A stretch of DNA of 56,338 bases from Aquabacterium sp. GTDB taxonomy: Bacteria; Pseudomonadota; Gammaproteobacteria; Burkholderiales; Burkholderiaceae_C. Position numbers and translations under genes: made by a program. The notes below the pieces were generated by a model. The model searched no databases. It was given only the letters and a program-made list of their open reading frames with translations, and had not been told where the DNA came from. This document shows, one piece after another, positions 16,458-27,200 of this stretch. The stretch's first letter is position 1. Every line of letters starts with the position of its first letter. The stretch lies in the NCBI RefSeq assembly GCF_016234775.1, contig NZ_JACRAH010000043.1, forward strand, positions 1-56,338. Reading direction: 5' to 3'.

Positions 16458-18197
16458 ATGGCAAATCAAGCATCCAAGGTGGTAGCGTCGTACGCGGCGT
16501 GGGGTCTGGTTCTCACAGTGGCGAGTTCGCCGGCATGGGCGCAAAGCCCGGCCGATCTGGACGCGGCGCGGCGGCAGGCGGAGGCGCTGCAGCGGCAGCA
16601 GCAAGAGCAGATCAAGCGTGATCAGGATGCCTTGCAGCCTGGCGAGAAAGCGCCGGGTGGGGTTGATACCCGCAAGCTGGTTCCCAAGGTGGATGCGTCC
16701 AAGGCAGGTGGCAAGTGCCGTGACATTGGTGAGATTGTCATCCATGGCGCGCCGCGCCTGCCCTCGTCGGTGCGTGAGCAGATCGACAAGCAGTTCGCCG
16801 GGCACTGCCTGGGTGTGACCGAGATCGAGCAGATCCTGGGTGAAATCACCAAGGACTACGTGCTGCGTGGGTATGTCACCACCCGTGCCTATCTGCCTGC
16901 GCAAGACCTGAGCAAGGGCAAGCTGGAGATCACGGTCGTCGAAGGCACGATCGAGAAACTGCGCATTGAAGACAAGGGTAGCCGCAGCTTTGCGCCGGGC
17001 AACACCATTCCCGCCAAACCGGGCGACGTGCTCAACCTGCGTGATCTGGAGCAGGGCATCGATCAAATCAACCGCCTGGCCTCCAACAAGGCCACGCTGG
17101 ACATCCAACCCGGCAGCCAGGCGGGTGGCAGCGAAGTGGTAATCCGAAATGAGCCCGAATCTTTCTATCACTGGTTGTTTTCGTTTGACAACCAGGGGAG
17201 CGTGCACACAGGCAAGAACCAGGGTGGCGTCAGCCTGTCGACCGACAGCTTGTTGGGATGGTCTGAGTTCATGCTGTTCACGCACCGTGAGGCCATCCCC
17301 GGTGAAAAGTTGAACACCTGGTCAACCAGCGATTCGTTCATGCTGAGTGTGCCCTACGGTTACAACACCTTCAGCTACAACGGCTGCATTTCGCGCTATG
17401 TGAGCACCATCCTGGCGCCGAGCGGTCTGGAGCTCATTGCCAGTGGTGACAGCACCTGCAATGCCGTGACCTGGGACCGGGTGGTCTACCGCGATGCGAG
17501 TACACGCGCCAATGTGTCGAGCACCTACACGAACAAGGAGTCGCGCAGCTATCTGGAAGGGCAGTTGCTGGGCGTGAGCAGCCGCAAACTGACCGTGCTG
17601 GATCTGGACGGCAATGTCACGACGGGTCTCGGGCCGGGCATTCTGGGGCTCAGCGTGGGCTGGGCAGAGGGCTTGAGTTCTGCCGGTGCCTTGCGAGACA
17701 TGGATGACCTGCCTTTTGAGGCGCCTCGGGCGCAGTTCAAGAAGCTCAAGTACGGCGCATCCTACAGCCTTCCCTTCCAGTGGTTGGGGAATGAGTGGTC
17801 GCTCAATTCGACCTTGACGGGGCAATCGGCGCGCACGACGCTGTATGGCTCTGAGCAGATGGCCATTGGTGGCATCTACACCGTTCGCGGATTCGTGAAC
17901 AGCACGCTGGCAGGCGACAGTGGTTATTACCTGCGCAATGACCTCTCCATGCGCCAGACGATCTCCTTGGCCGGGGTGGCTTTGCCTACACGTTGGTTCG
18001 TGGCCTTGGACATGGGAGCCGTGCGCAACCGCGTGCCGGAAGTGCCCCAAGGTTCGTTGGTGGGCGCGGCTCTGGGCGCGTCTATCAGCTGGAAGGGGGC
18101 CACCTGGGACATCTTCGGTTCCTGCCCCGTGGCCATGCCGCAATTCCTGAATCGGGAATCCTGCCAGACCTGGTTTCGCCTGAGCCTCGCGATCTGA
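16458..18197 (+). CDS. Two-partner secretion transporter, ShlB/FhaC/HecB family (TpsB)
   Basis: Outer-membrane translocator of 579 residues that exports the adjacent adhesin. A signal peptide ends near residue 28 (SSPAWA). Then come a charged helical plug region, a POTRA_2 domain (about residues 90-165, GEIVIHGAPRLPSSV and RGYVTTRAYLPAQDLSKGKL), a second POTRA-like stretch, and a C-terminal beta-barrel containing the family motif TVRGF (about residues 475-480) on the loop that enters the pore. The chain ends in a hydrophobic strand FRLSLAI as expected for barrel assembly. The partner tpsA begins 37 bases downstream, which fits a tpsB-tpsA operon. Confidence 0.92.
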   Translation: MANQASKVVASYAAWGLVLTVASSPAWAQSPADLDAARRQAEALQRQQQEQIKRDQDALQPGEKAPGGVDTRKLVPKVDASKAGGKCRDIGEIVIHGAPRLPSSVREQIDKQFAGHCLGVTEIEQILGEITKDYVLRGYVTTRAYLPAQDLSKGKLEITVVEGTIEKLRIEDKGSRSFAPGNTIPAKPGDVLNLRDLEQGIDQINRLASNKATLDIQPGSQAGGSEVVIRNEPESFYHWLFSFDNQGSVHTGKNQGGVSLSTDSLLGWSEFMLFTHREAIPGEKLNTWSTSDSFMLSVPYGYNTFSYNGCISRYVSTILAPSGLELIASGDSTCNAVTWDRVVYRDASTRANVSSTYTNKESRSYLEGQLLGVSSRKLTVLDLDGNVTTGLGPGILGLSVGWAEGLSSAGALRDMDDLPFEAPRAQFKKLKYGASYSLPFQWLGNEWSLNSTLTGQSARTTLYGSEQMAIGGIYTVRGFVNSTLAGDSGYYLRNDLSMRQTISLAGVALPTRWFVALDMGAVRNRVPEVPQGSLVGAALGASISWKGATWDIFGSCPVAMPQFLNRESCQTWFRLSLAI

Positions 18198-18234
18198 TCG
18201 ATCGTTCCCTTCTCCGCATTCGAAAGTAGTCGCC

Positions 18235-21200
18235 ATGAACGGACACGCTTCCCTCAATCGCAGCTTTACCCTCGTCTGGAGCGACGCGCTGCAGACCTAT
18301 GTCGTCGCCCCGGAAACAGCTCGCCGCCGCAGCAAGCGCTCGGGCTCTGCGCTCAAACCACTGGTGCACGCTGCTGTGGTGGCGGCGGCGGCCTTGGGTG
18401 CCCTGACAGAAGCCCATGCGCAGGTCAAAGCGGCCACGACCGTGGTGCCCACTGGTGGCAATGCCAATGCCTACATCGCACCCAATGGCGTGCCGGTGAT
18501 CAACATCAACACGGCCAACGCCGCGGGGATCTCACACAACCAGTTCACGCGCTATGACGTTGAAATCAACGGCATGGTGCTCAACAACGGCAACACCAGT
18601 CAGGTGGCGCGCCAATCACAACTGGCTGGTCAGGTGATGGCCAACGTCAACCTGATTGATGAAGCGCGCATCATCCTCAACGAGGTGGTGTCCACGCGCC
18701 GAAGCACCCTGGCTGGCTTCACCGAGGTGCTGGGTCGCAAGGCCGATGTGATCGTGGCCAACCCCAACGGCATCACCTGTACGGGCTGCGGTTTCATCAA
18801 CACGGATCGCGTGACGCTGACGACCGGTACGCCCAACATGGCGCCCAATGGCAGCCTCAATGGCTTCACCGTCAACCGGGGTGACATCCTCGTCAATGGT
18901 TCAGGCTTCAACGCCAGCGCGCAGCAGGTGCTGGATCTGGTCGCGCGTTCCGTGAGGATCGATGGGCAGATCAACGTGCCTGATCTGGGTATCGTGACCG
19001 GCGCCAATGTCTGGAGCTACGACACACGCAACGTGACGGGCAGCGCCACGGCCACGGGTACCGTGCCGGACTACGCCATCGACTCCAGCGCGCTGGGCGG
19101 CATGTACGCTGGCCGCATTCGCCTGGTGGCGACGGAAGCCGGTGTGGGCGTGCGCATGCTCGGCGAAGCAGCCGCCTCGGCTGACGACTTCACATTGACA
19201 TCGGCAGGCAAGGTCGATATTCGCAGCAAGGTGTCTGCCGAACGCGATCTGAGTGTGACCAGCACGATGACGGGCGGCGATGCGGTGAGCCTGACGGATG
19301 CGAACTTGTCAGCAAGGCGCGATCTGGCGCTGACAGCGACAACAGGTGGCGCCACGCTCAATGGCAGCGTGCTGGTGGCCACCCATGACCTCAGCATGAC
19401 GCTGGGGAGCTTGAGTGATACGGCATCCAGCACGGTGATGGATGACAACAACAAGCGCTATGCAGGCCATGCGCTGAACCTCAACGTGACACAGGCGGCC
19501 AGTCTGGACGGTACGACCTGGGGCAGTGGTGGCACCTGGTCTGGCACCGTGGGCAGCTTGTCTGTAGGTGCTTCCGGTGCGACCTTGTACGCATCAGATA
19601 CCTTGTCGCTGACTGCCACGACGGGCAATCTGTCTCTGGCCACGGCGGCTGTGGTGGCCACGAATGACCTGAGTCTGACGGCCACGTCCGGCGCGATCAG
19701 CACGGCAGCCGGTGCTGGGCAGGGCATTCAGAGCAGCAGCGGCAACATCGCACTGACATCGGCCACGGGTTTGACCAACGCGGGCGTGATCACGGCCGAT
19801 GCTGGCAACGTCACAGCGCGCCTGGACGGCACCGTCACCAACAGCGGCACCATCTTCGCGCATGGTGCGCTGGACATGGCCGATCGCAACAACACGACTA
19901 CCGAGAACCTGAGCAACAGCGGCACCATGCTGGCCGAAGGCAGCTTGTCGCTGAAGGGCGCTGCCATGACCAACACGGGTGGCATCCAGGGCACCACGGG
20001 CAGCACGGTCACGGGCACCTCGTTCAACAACAGTGGCTTGTTCGTGGCCTCCGCCACCGCGGGTGATTCGGGCTCGTTCACGCTGGCATCCTTGACCAAC
20101 AGCGGCACGGTCCAGTCGGCTGAAGACCTCTCGGTTGCACTCAGCAGCAGCTTGAGCAACAGCGGCAAGTTGCTGGCCGACCATGATCTGAGCATCGCCA
20201 ACGGCAGCGCCTCGGTCAGCATGAGCAATACCAGCACGGGCGTGATCCAGGCAGCCAACGCGCTGTCTGTCACTGGCAGCCAGACAGCCTTTGGCACGCA
20301 AGCCGGTGTGCTGCTTGGCCATACAGCAACGTTGAACATCGCCAGCCTGAACAACAGTGGCACGCTGCAGTCTGACACCAGCATGAGCCTGACCACCAGT
20401 GGTGCGGCAATCAACAGCGGTACTGTGCTGGCCAAGACGTCGATGACGTTGACGGGTGCCAGCCTGAGCAACAGTGGATGGCTGGAGTCTGACACCACGA
20501 TGGGCTTGAACCTGACCGGTGCCTTGACCAACACCAGCAGTGGCACCATTTTGGCCAAGACCACACAGTCCTTCACGGCGGGTAGCCTGAGCAACGATGG
20601 CGAGATTCAGGCCGATGGTGCGCAAACCGTGAACATCAGTGGCGCGGCCACCAACACCGGCACGATCCTGGCGCAAAGTACGCAGAGCTGGACTTCCGGC
20701 AGCCTGAACAACAGCGGTACCCTGGAAGCCGATGCGGCGCAAACCATGACTGTCAGCGGGGCCGTGACCAACAGTGGCACGCTGCTGGCCAGCACCACAC
20801 AAACAGCCAGCCTGGGCAGCCTCAATAACAGCGGTATCTGGGAAGCCGATGACGGCGCCAGTTTGACGGTGACGGGTGCCATCACCAACTCCGGCAAGCT
20901 GATCACCTCCGCCACCACAGGGCACAACGGCAGCATCACGGCGGCTACGCTGAGCAACACCTCGGCGGGCACGATCCAGGCGGCGCAGAACCTGTCGATC
21001 AGCTTGAGCGGTGCCACGCTGAGCAACGCCGGCAAGATCCTGGCCGCCAACGACTTGAGCGTGAGCTCGACGGGCAGTGGCCTGACACTGAGCAACCTCA
21101 GTGGCGGCTACCTGCAATCGGGCACCAGTGCGGGCGATACGCTGACTTTGTCCGGTACGGGCTTTGTGCTGGACAACCAGGCCGGCTCGCGCCTGTTGAG

Positions 21201-24200
21201 CGATCAACTGCTGCTGACCCTCGCTTCCCTGACCAACGCGGGTACCTTGCAAGGTGGCACCGCCGCCAGCACCATCAGCGTGAGCGGCACGCTGAACAAC
21301 AGCGGCACCATGACCCTCTCGACCAGCAATGGCGGCAGCGGTACGGTGACGGCGGATACCGTGACCAACAGCGGTACCCTGCAGTCACAAGGCGCCATGG
21401 CCTTGAACATCGCCACCATGCTGACCAACAGTGGCACGACCTTGTCCGGCGGCAATGTGACCGTGCGCGGCACGGATGCCAGCTATGCCATTGACAACAC
21501 CGGTCGCTTGGAGGCCGGTGGTGCCTTGGATCTGAAGGGGCAAAGTGCCGGCAATGGCGTGACGATTTCGGTGGGTGGCAGCGGTGTATTGCGAGGCGCC
21601 TCGATGGCCATGAACACCAGCAGCCTGACCATCGCCAATGGCGGCATGGTCAACACCACCGGTGCCATGGACCTGACCCTGGGCAGCCTGAGCATGGGCG
21701 GCACCACGTCACGTATCGTGGCGGGCTCGGGTTCGTCCACCATCGGCATCAGCAACAGCTTCACCAACCCGGGTGCGATCTATGCATCGGGCAACCTGAC
21801 GCTCACAGCGACCAGCATCAACAACAGCACCACGGGTGGCATCGCGGCGAGCGGCAACCTCACCACGCAAGCCACAGGTGGGGCGTTTGACAACTACGGT
21901 GCGCTGTACGCAGGCGGCACGCTGACCGCATCGTCGACGACCACCTTCACGAACCGCGGCACCACCTCGGCCGCCCAAGGCACGATCGATGCCGGTGGCG
22001 CCATCAGCATCAGTGCGCCTACCTTCGTCAACAGCAGCACGATCAATGGCAACGGCAACATCACCATCACGGCTGCGACCTTCCACAATGATGTGGCTGG
22101 TGGCGATACGCGCCAATGGGTGACGGTCAGCGATTCGGGTGACGTGTATGACCGCACCGATGACTGGTATGACTTCCCGGACGACTACAGGCGCGAGTAC
22201 TGGTATCGCACGCGTCGCGTCGAGCAGCAGTTCTCCGGCGGTACGCCTACATTCAAGCCTCAGATTCTGGGCGGCCAGACGGTGACGATCCAGAACTTCA
22301 ACACCGGCACCAACGTGGGCGGTGTGATTTCTGGCAACACGGTGACCTTGTCGGGCAATGGCGGTGGCAGCACCTTCACGAACAACGATCTGTCCCTGAA
22401 CTACATCACCTATCGACACGACTGGAACTACTACACGCACTGGATCGCCCTGGGCCCGGCCAAGTATGACGATCATGTCTTGAACGACAACGCGGAAGTA
22501 CAAACCGGGGCAGGCCAGGTCAGCAATATCGGGGCGGGCATCTTTGCCAATACGCTGAACGCTGGTGGTTTTGCCTTGACCAACGCCGGCTCGCCATACA
22601 GCGCGTCAGCCAACAGTCGCAGCACGAGTGGCACATCGGGCGGCAGCGTGAGCGGCAGCGTGTCGGGCACGTCCGGTACAACGGGTTCAGGAGGTTTGAC
22701 GGGTGGGGGAGGCGTGGGAGGTACCACGCCGGTCGTTGGCAGCAATCCACTCGACTTTTCTGGCTTGATCCTTAGCTTGCCCGGTAACCCCAACGGTTAC
22801 TTTGTGCCTGTGTTGGGCCCCAACGCGCGCTATCTGATCGAGACCAATAGCCTGTACGCAGTCGGGTCCAACTTCGTGGGGTCCAACTACCTGGCTGAAC
22901 GGTATGGCTTCAATCCGGATACGGTTGAAAAGCGCCTGGGTGACTCGAACTACGAGGCCTACTTGATCCGTCAGCAACTGATCAAGCAGACTGGTAACAA
23001 CATCATTGCGGGGCAGGCTGATGAATCCTCGCAGATGAAGAACCTGATGGACAACGCTGTCACACAGGGCAAGCAGTTGGGCCTGACGTGGGGGCAGCCG
23101 TTGTCTGCAACGCAGATTGGCAACTTGAAGGAGGACATGGTCTGGATGGTGGAGGTTACCGTGGCAGGCCAGAAGGTGCTGGCCCCCGTGGTCTACCTGT
23201 CGGCGGCTACGAAGGCAGGCATCGAGTCCGGTGCCGTGATCGCGGCCAAGGATGTCAACCTCAACCTGACCTCGCTGACCAACACGGGCGGCACGATCAG
23301 TGGCAGCAACTCGCTCAACATCACCTCGCAAGGCGACATCACCAACCTGAGCGGCACCATCAAGGGTGGTGACGTCAGCCTGGCGTCAACCAAGGGCAGC
23401 ATCCGCAACGAGACCCTGGCCACGACCACAGGGGGCGACAAATACCAGAACACGGTGATCGGCAAGACCGCCACGATCACGGCCACCAAGGGGTTGACCC
23501 TGGACGCCGCCAAGGACATCACCGTCAAGGGCGGTCAGGTGGCAGCAGGTGGTGATGCGTCCCTGTCTGCCGGTGGCAATGTCACGTTCGACACCATCGA
23601 AAACAAGAAGGCCAATACCACCTCATCGAGCTCCTCCAATGGTTTGACCTCAAGCGTGACCACCACCACGGTGGCCACCACCGAGCAGATCAAGTCGGGC
23701 CTGACCAGCGGTGGCAACCTCAGCATCAAGTCCAAGAATGACATCACCCTGGCCGGTACGGACGTGAACGCCGGTGGCAATGCCAACCTGGATGCGGGCG
23801 GCAGCGTCAACCTGCTGGCACGCGCCAACAGCACCAAGACCACATCGAGCACGACCACGTCGGGCTTGGGCGTGGGTGGTGGCCTGGTGGGCAGTCAGAC
23901 CACGGACAGCGTCAAGGGCAGCGACCGCAATGTGGGCACGACGCTCAACGTAGGCGGCAACGCCGCGGTGACGGCCAAGAAGGACATCACGCTGCAAGGT
24001 GCGACCGTAGACGTCAAGGGTGACGGCAAGCTCGACGCCGGCAACAACATCAACATCCTGGCCGGCAAGGACGCCGATTACAGCAAGACCACCACCAAGA
24101 CGTCCACCTTCCTCAAGGTGGACAGCGGCAGCGGCGAATCCGGCTCGAACTCGCAGTCTTCGTCCGGTTCGAAGTCGGGCAACGGGGCCGCATCGGCCAA

Positions 24201-27200
24201 CGCCAGTGCTTCCGCTGATGCGAACGCCAGTGGCAAGGGCGGCCTGATCCTGGGTGAAAGCTCCACGAGCACGACCACCACACTGGATCAGCGCAGCGTG
24301 GGTTCGAGCGTGAAGTTCGGCGGCAATGTGGATGTCAATGCCGGCAACACGCTCACGCTCAAGGGCTCGGAGTTGTCGGCTGGCGGGGATGCCAACATCA
24401 ACGCCAAGGACGTGAAGGTCCTGGCCGGTGAAAACATCAAGACCAGCAGCACGACCACGTCGACCACGTCGATCGGCTTCATGGGCGAGAGCGACAACAA
24501 GGCCAATGCGCAGGCCAAGGCTGGTGCGTCGGCTGAATCGGGTGGTGCAGGCGCCTCCGGCAAGGCCAGCAAGTCCGGCGTGGGCGGCACGGCGGGCGCT
24601 GACGCCAACAAGCTGGGTGCACAAGCATCCGCTGATGCATCGGCCGAAGCCAGCAGCGAGAACAAGCTGGCCCTGGCGCGCACCAGCAACACCTCGGACA
24701 GCTCGTTGGACATCACCCACACTGGTTCTGCCATCAAGTCCGGTGGCAACATGAAGATCAACGCCAGCAACGCGCTGACCACGGTGGGCTCGTCCATCGA
24801 GTCGGGCGGGAACATGGATGTCAAGGCCAAGGACATGAGCTTCCAGGCCGCGCAGGACGTGCATGAAACCCGCAGTTCCAGCGATGTGACCTCGGTGGGC
24901 CTGTATGCCGACGCCAGCGCATCGGCCAAGGCGCAAGCCAACGCGAAGGCAGGTGGCGGCAGCATGTCGGCCAGCGGATCTGCGAGCGCCGAAGCCAAGG
25001 CTGAAGGCAGTGTGGGCCTGTATGGCAACAACACCAAGAGCAGCGATGTCAAGGGTGAGACCACTGCGGTGACCTCCAGCCTCAAGGCGGGTGGCAACAT
25101 GACGCGCACGGCCACCAACAGCATCACCGATGTGGGCACCAACATCGAAGCGGGCGGTGACTTCTCGCAGTCGGCCAAGACCATCACCAGCAAGGCCGCT
25201 CAGAACACCACTTACGAGTCGTCCAAGTCTGAGAAGAACGAGGCCAAGCTGGGCCTGTATGCGGAAGCCGGGGCCAGCGCGTCAGCCAGTGCCAATGGCT
25301 CTGCGGGCATCGGTGGCGCCGTGAGCGGCACCAATACCAGCACCAGCGCGGATGCGGCCGCCGGAATCAAGGCCAGCTACGAAAACGACAAGAGCGCCAG
25401 CTCATCGTCAAGCAGCACGGCCGTGGTGTCCACCATCAAGGCGGGCGGCAAGGTGTCCAGCACATCGAGCGGCAAGACCAGCCTGGAAGGCACGCAGATC
25501 AACTCCGGTGGTGACACCGAGCTGAATGCAGGGTCGCTGGACTACAAGGCCGCGGCCAACACGAGCACGTCCACCAGCACCGAGGGCAAGGGCCAGGGCG
25601 AACTCAAGGTCGACATCAAGCTCAAGAGCGGCAGCCTGGCTGGCGGTTATGAGACATCGACCACCAAGGAAAGCTCTTCCGAGGCCGTGGTGGGTGGCAT
25701 CAATGCCGGTGGCAACCTCAAGATCAACACCAAGGGTGATACCCGTCTGGAAGGCACGCAGCTCAGCTCGGGCGGCGACACCAGCATCACCACCGGTGGC
25801 AACCTGAAGGTCGATGCCGCGCGCAACACACAGACCAGCTCCACCACGGGTTACAACGTGGCGGCGGAGATCTCTGGTGGCAAGAGCAAGAGCGGCTCGT
25901 CCGGCGGCTTCGAGGCCAGTGGCGGCTACAACGACAGCAGCTCGAACGCTTCGCAAGCAGTGGTGAGCAACATCCAGTCGGGTGGCAAGCTCAACGTCAA
26001 GTCGGGTGGTAACGCCAGCTTCGAGGGCACCAACATCGCCTCCCAGGGTGATGCCAGCATCGCCGCCAAGGGCGACCTGGCCTTCAATGCGGCCAAGGAC
26101 ACGGCATCGAGCAAGTCCCTGGACGTGAGTGCCAACATCGGCGCCAGCAAGTCCAGCGACAAGGGCGGCACCAACGCCAAGACGGGCGAGACCACCAAGC
26201 CCTCGTCCAGCAAGGAAGGCTCTTTTGGTGCCAGCGCCGACTATGCGCAAAGCAACAGCACCACGGCCACAGGCGGCACGATCCAGTCGGGCGGCAACCT
26301 GAAGTTGTCGTCCGGCAAGGACACCACGCTGGAAGGCACGCAGGTGACGGCGCAAGGCAAGACCACGGTGGCAGCAGGCGGCAACGTCAACGTGAAGGCG
26401 GCAGAGAGCACCTCGTCCGACTTCGCGGTGGGCGGCTCGATCGGCGGCTCAACCAAGCGCGAAACCACCACAGGCGACGACGGCAAGAAGACCACCGCCA
26501 AGACCAATGAAATGGCCTCGGCGGACAACAGCTTCGGGCTCTCGGGCAGCAAGTCGACCACGTCCAGCGTGGCCAGCATCGGGGGCGGGCAAGGCGTGGA
26601 CATCGTGGCCGGCAAGGACGTGACGCTGGTGGGCACCAAGGTGGACAGCGGTGGCGACACCAAGATCGCCGCAGGTGGCAATGTCAACCTCAAGGCTGCC
26701 ACGAGCAGCACGGTGGGCGGTGCTATCGGCGGCACGGCAGGTGATGGCGGCGGGGTGATCAACCGCGCCGAGATCGGTGGCAGCACCAGCAAGGAAGGCG
26801 TCAACATCAATGGCGCGGGCAACCTGCAGATCAACTCGGGCGGCCGTACCTCGATGGAAGGCACGCAGGCCAAGGTGGATGGTGCGGCCAGCATCAATGC
26901 GGCGGGCGGCATCGAGAAATCGAGTGCCGTGAGCGGCGGCGCGACCGTGGGCATGACCAAGGTGGGCGCTGAGGTGGATGTGGCCAAGACCAGCATCCAG
27001 GCCAAGGGCGGTGTCACCGAGAAGACGGGGGCTGCCGCCGGACCTCAGGTGAAGGCGGTGGTTCAGGTGCCGACCAACTTGCCACCTGGCAAGAAGATCG
27101 ACATCAAGACGGCTGATGGCAAACCCATGCCCACATGGGTGAAGTTTGATCCGGCAACCGGTGCCTTCACGGGTACCCCGCCGGCCGACTTCAAGGGCAC

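Noticed and set aside
19594..21252. Minus-strand frames across the adhesin repeats
   Set aside because: They arise from the repetitive codon pattern of the haemagglutinin gene and show no protein features.
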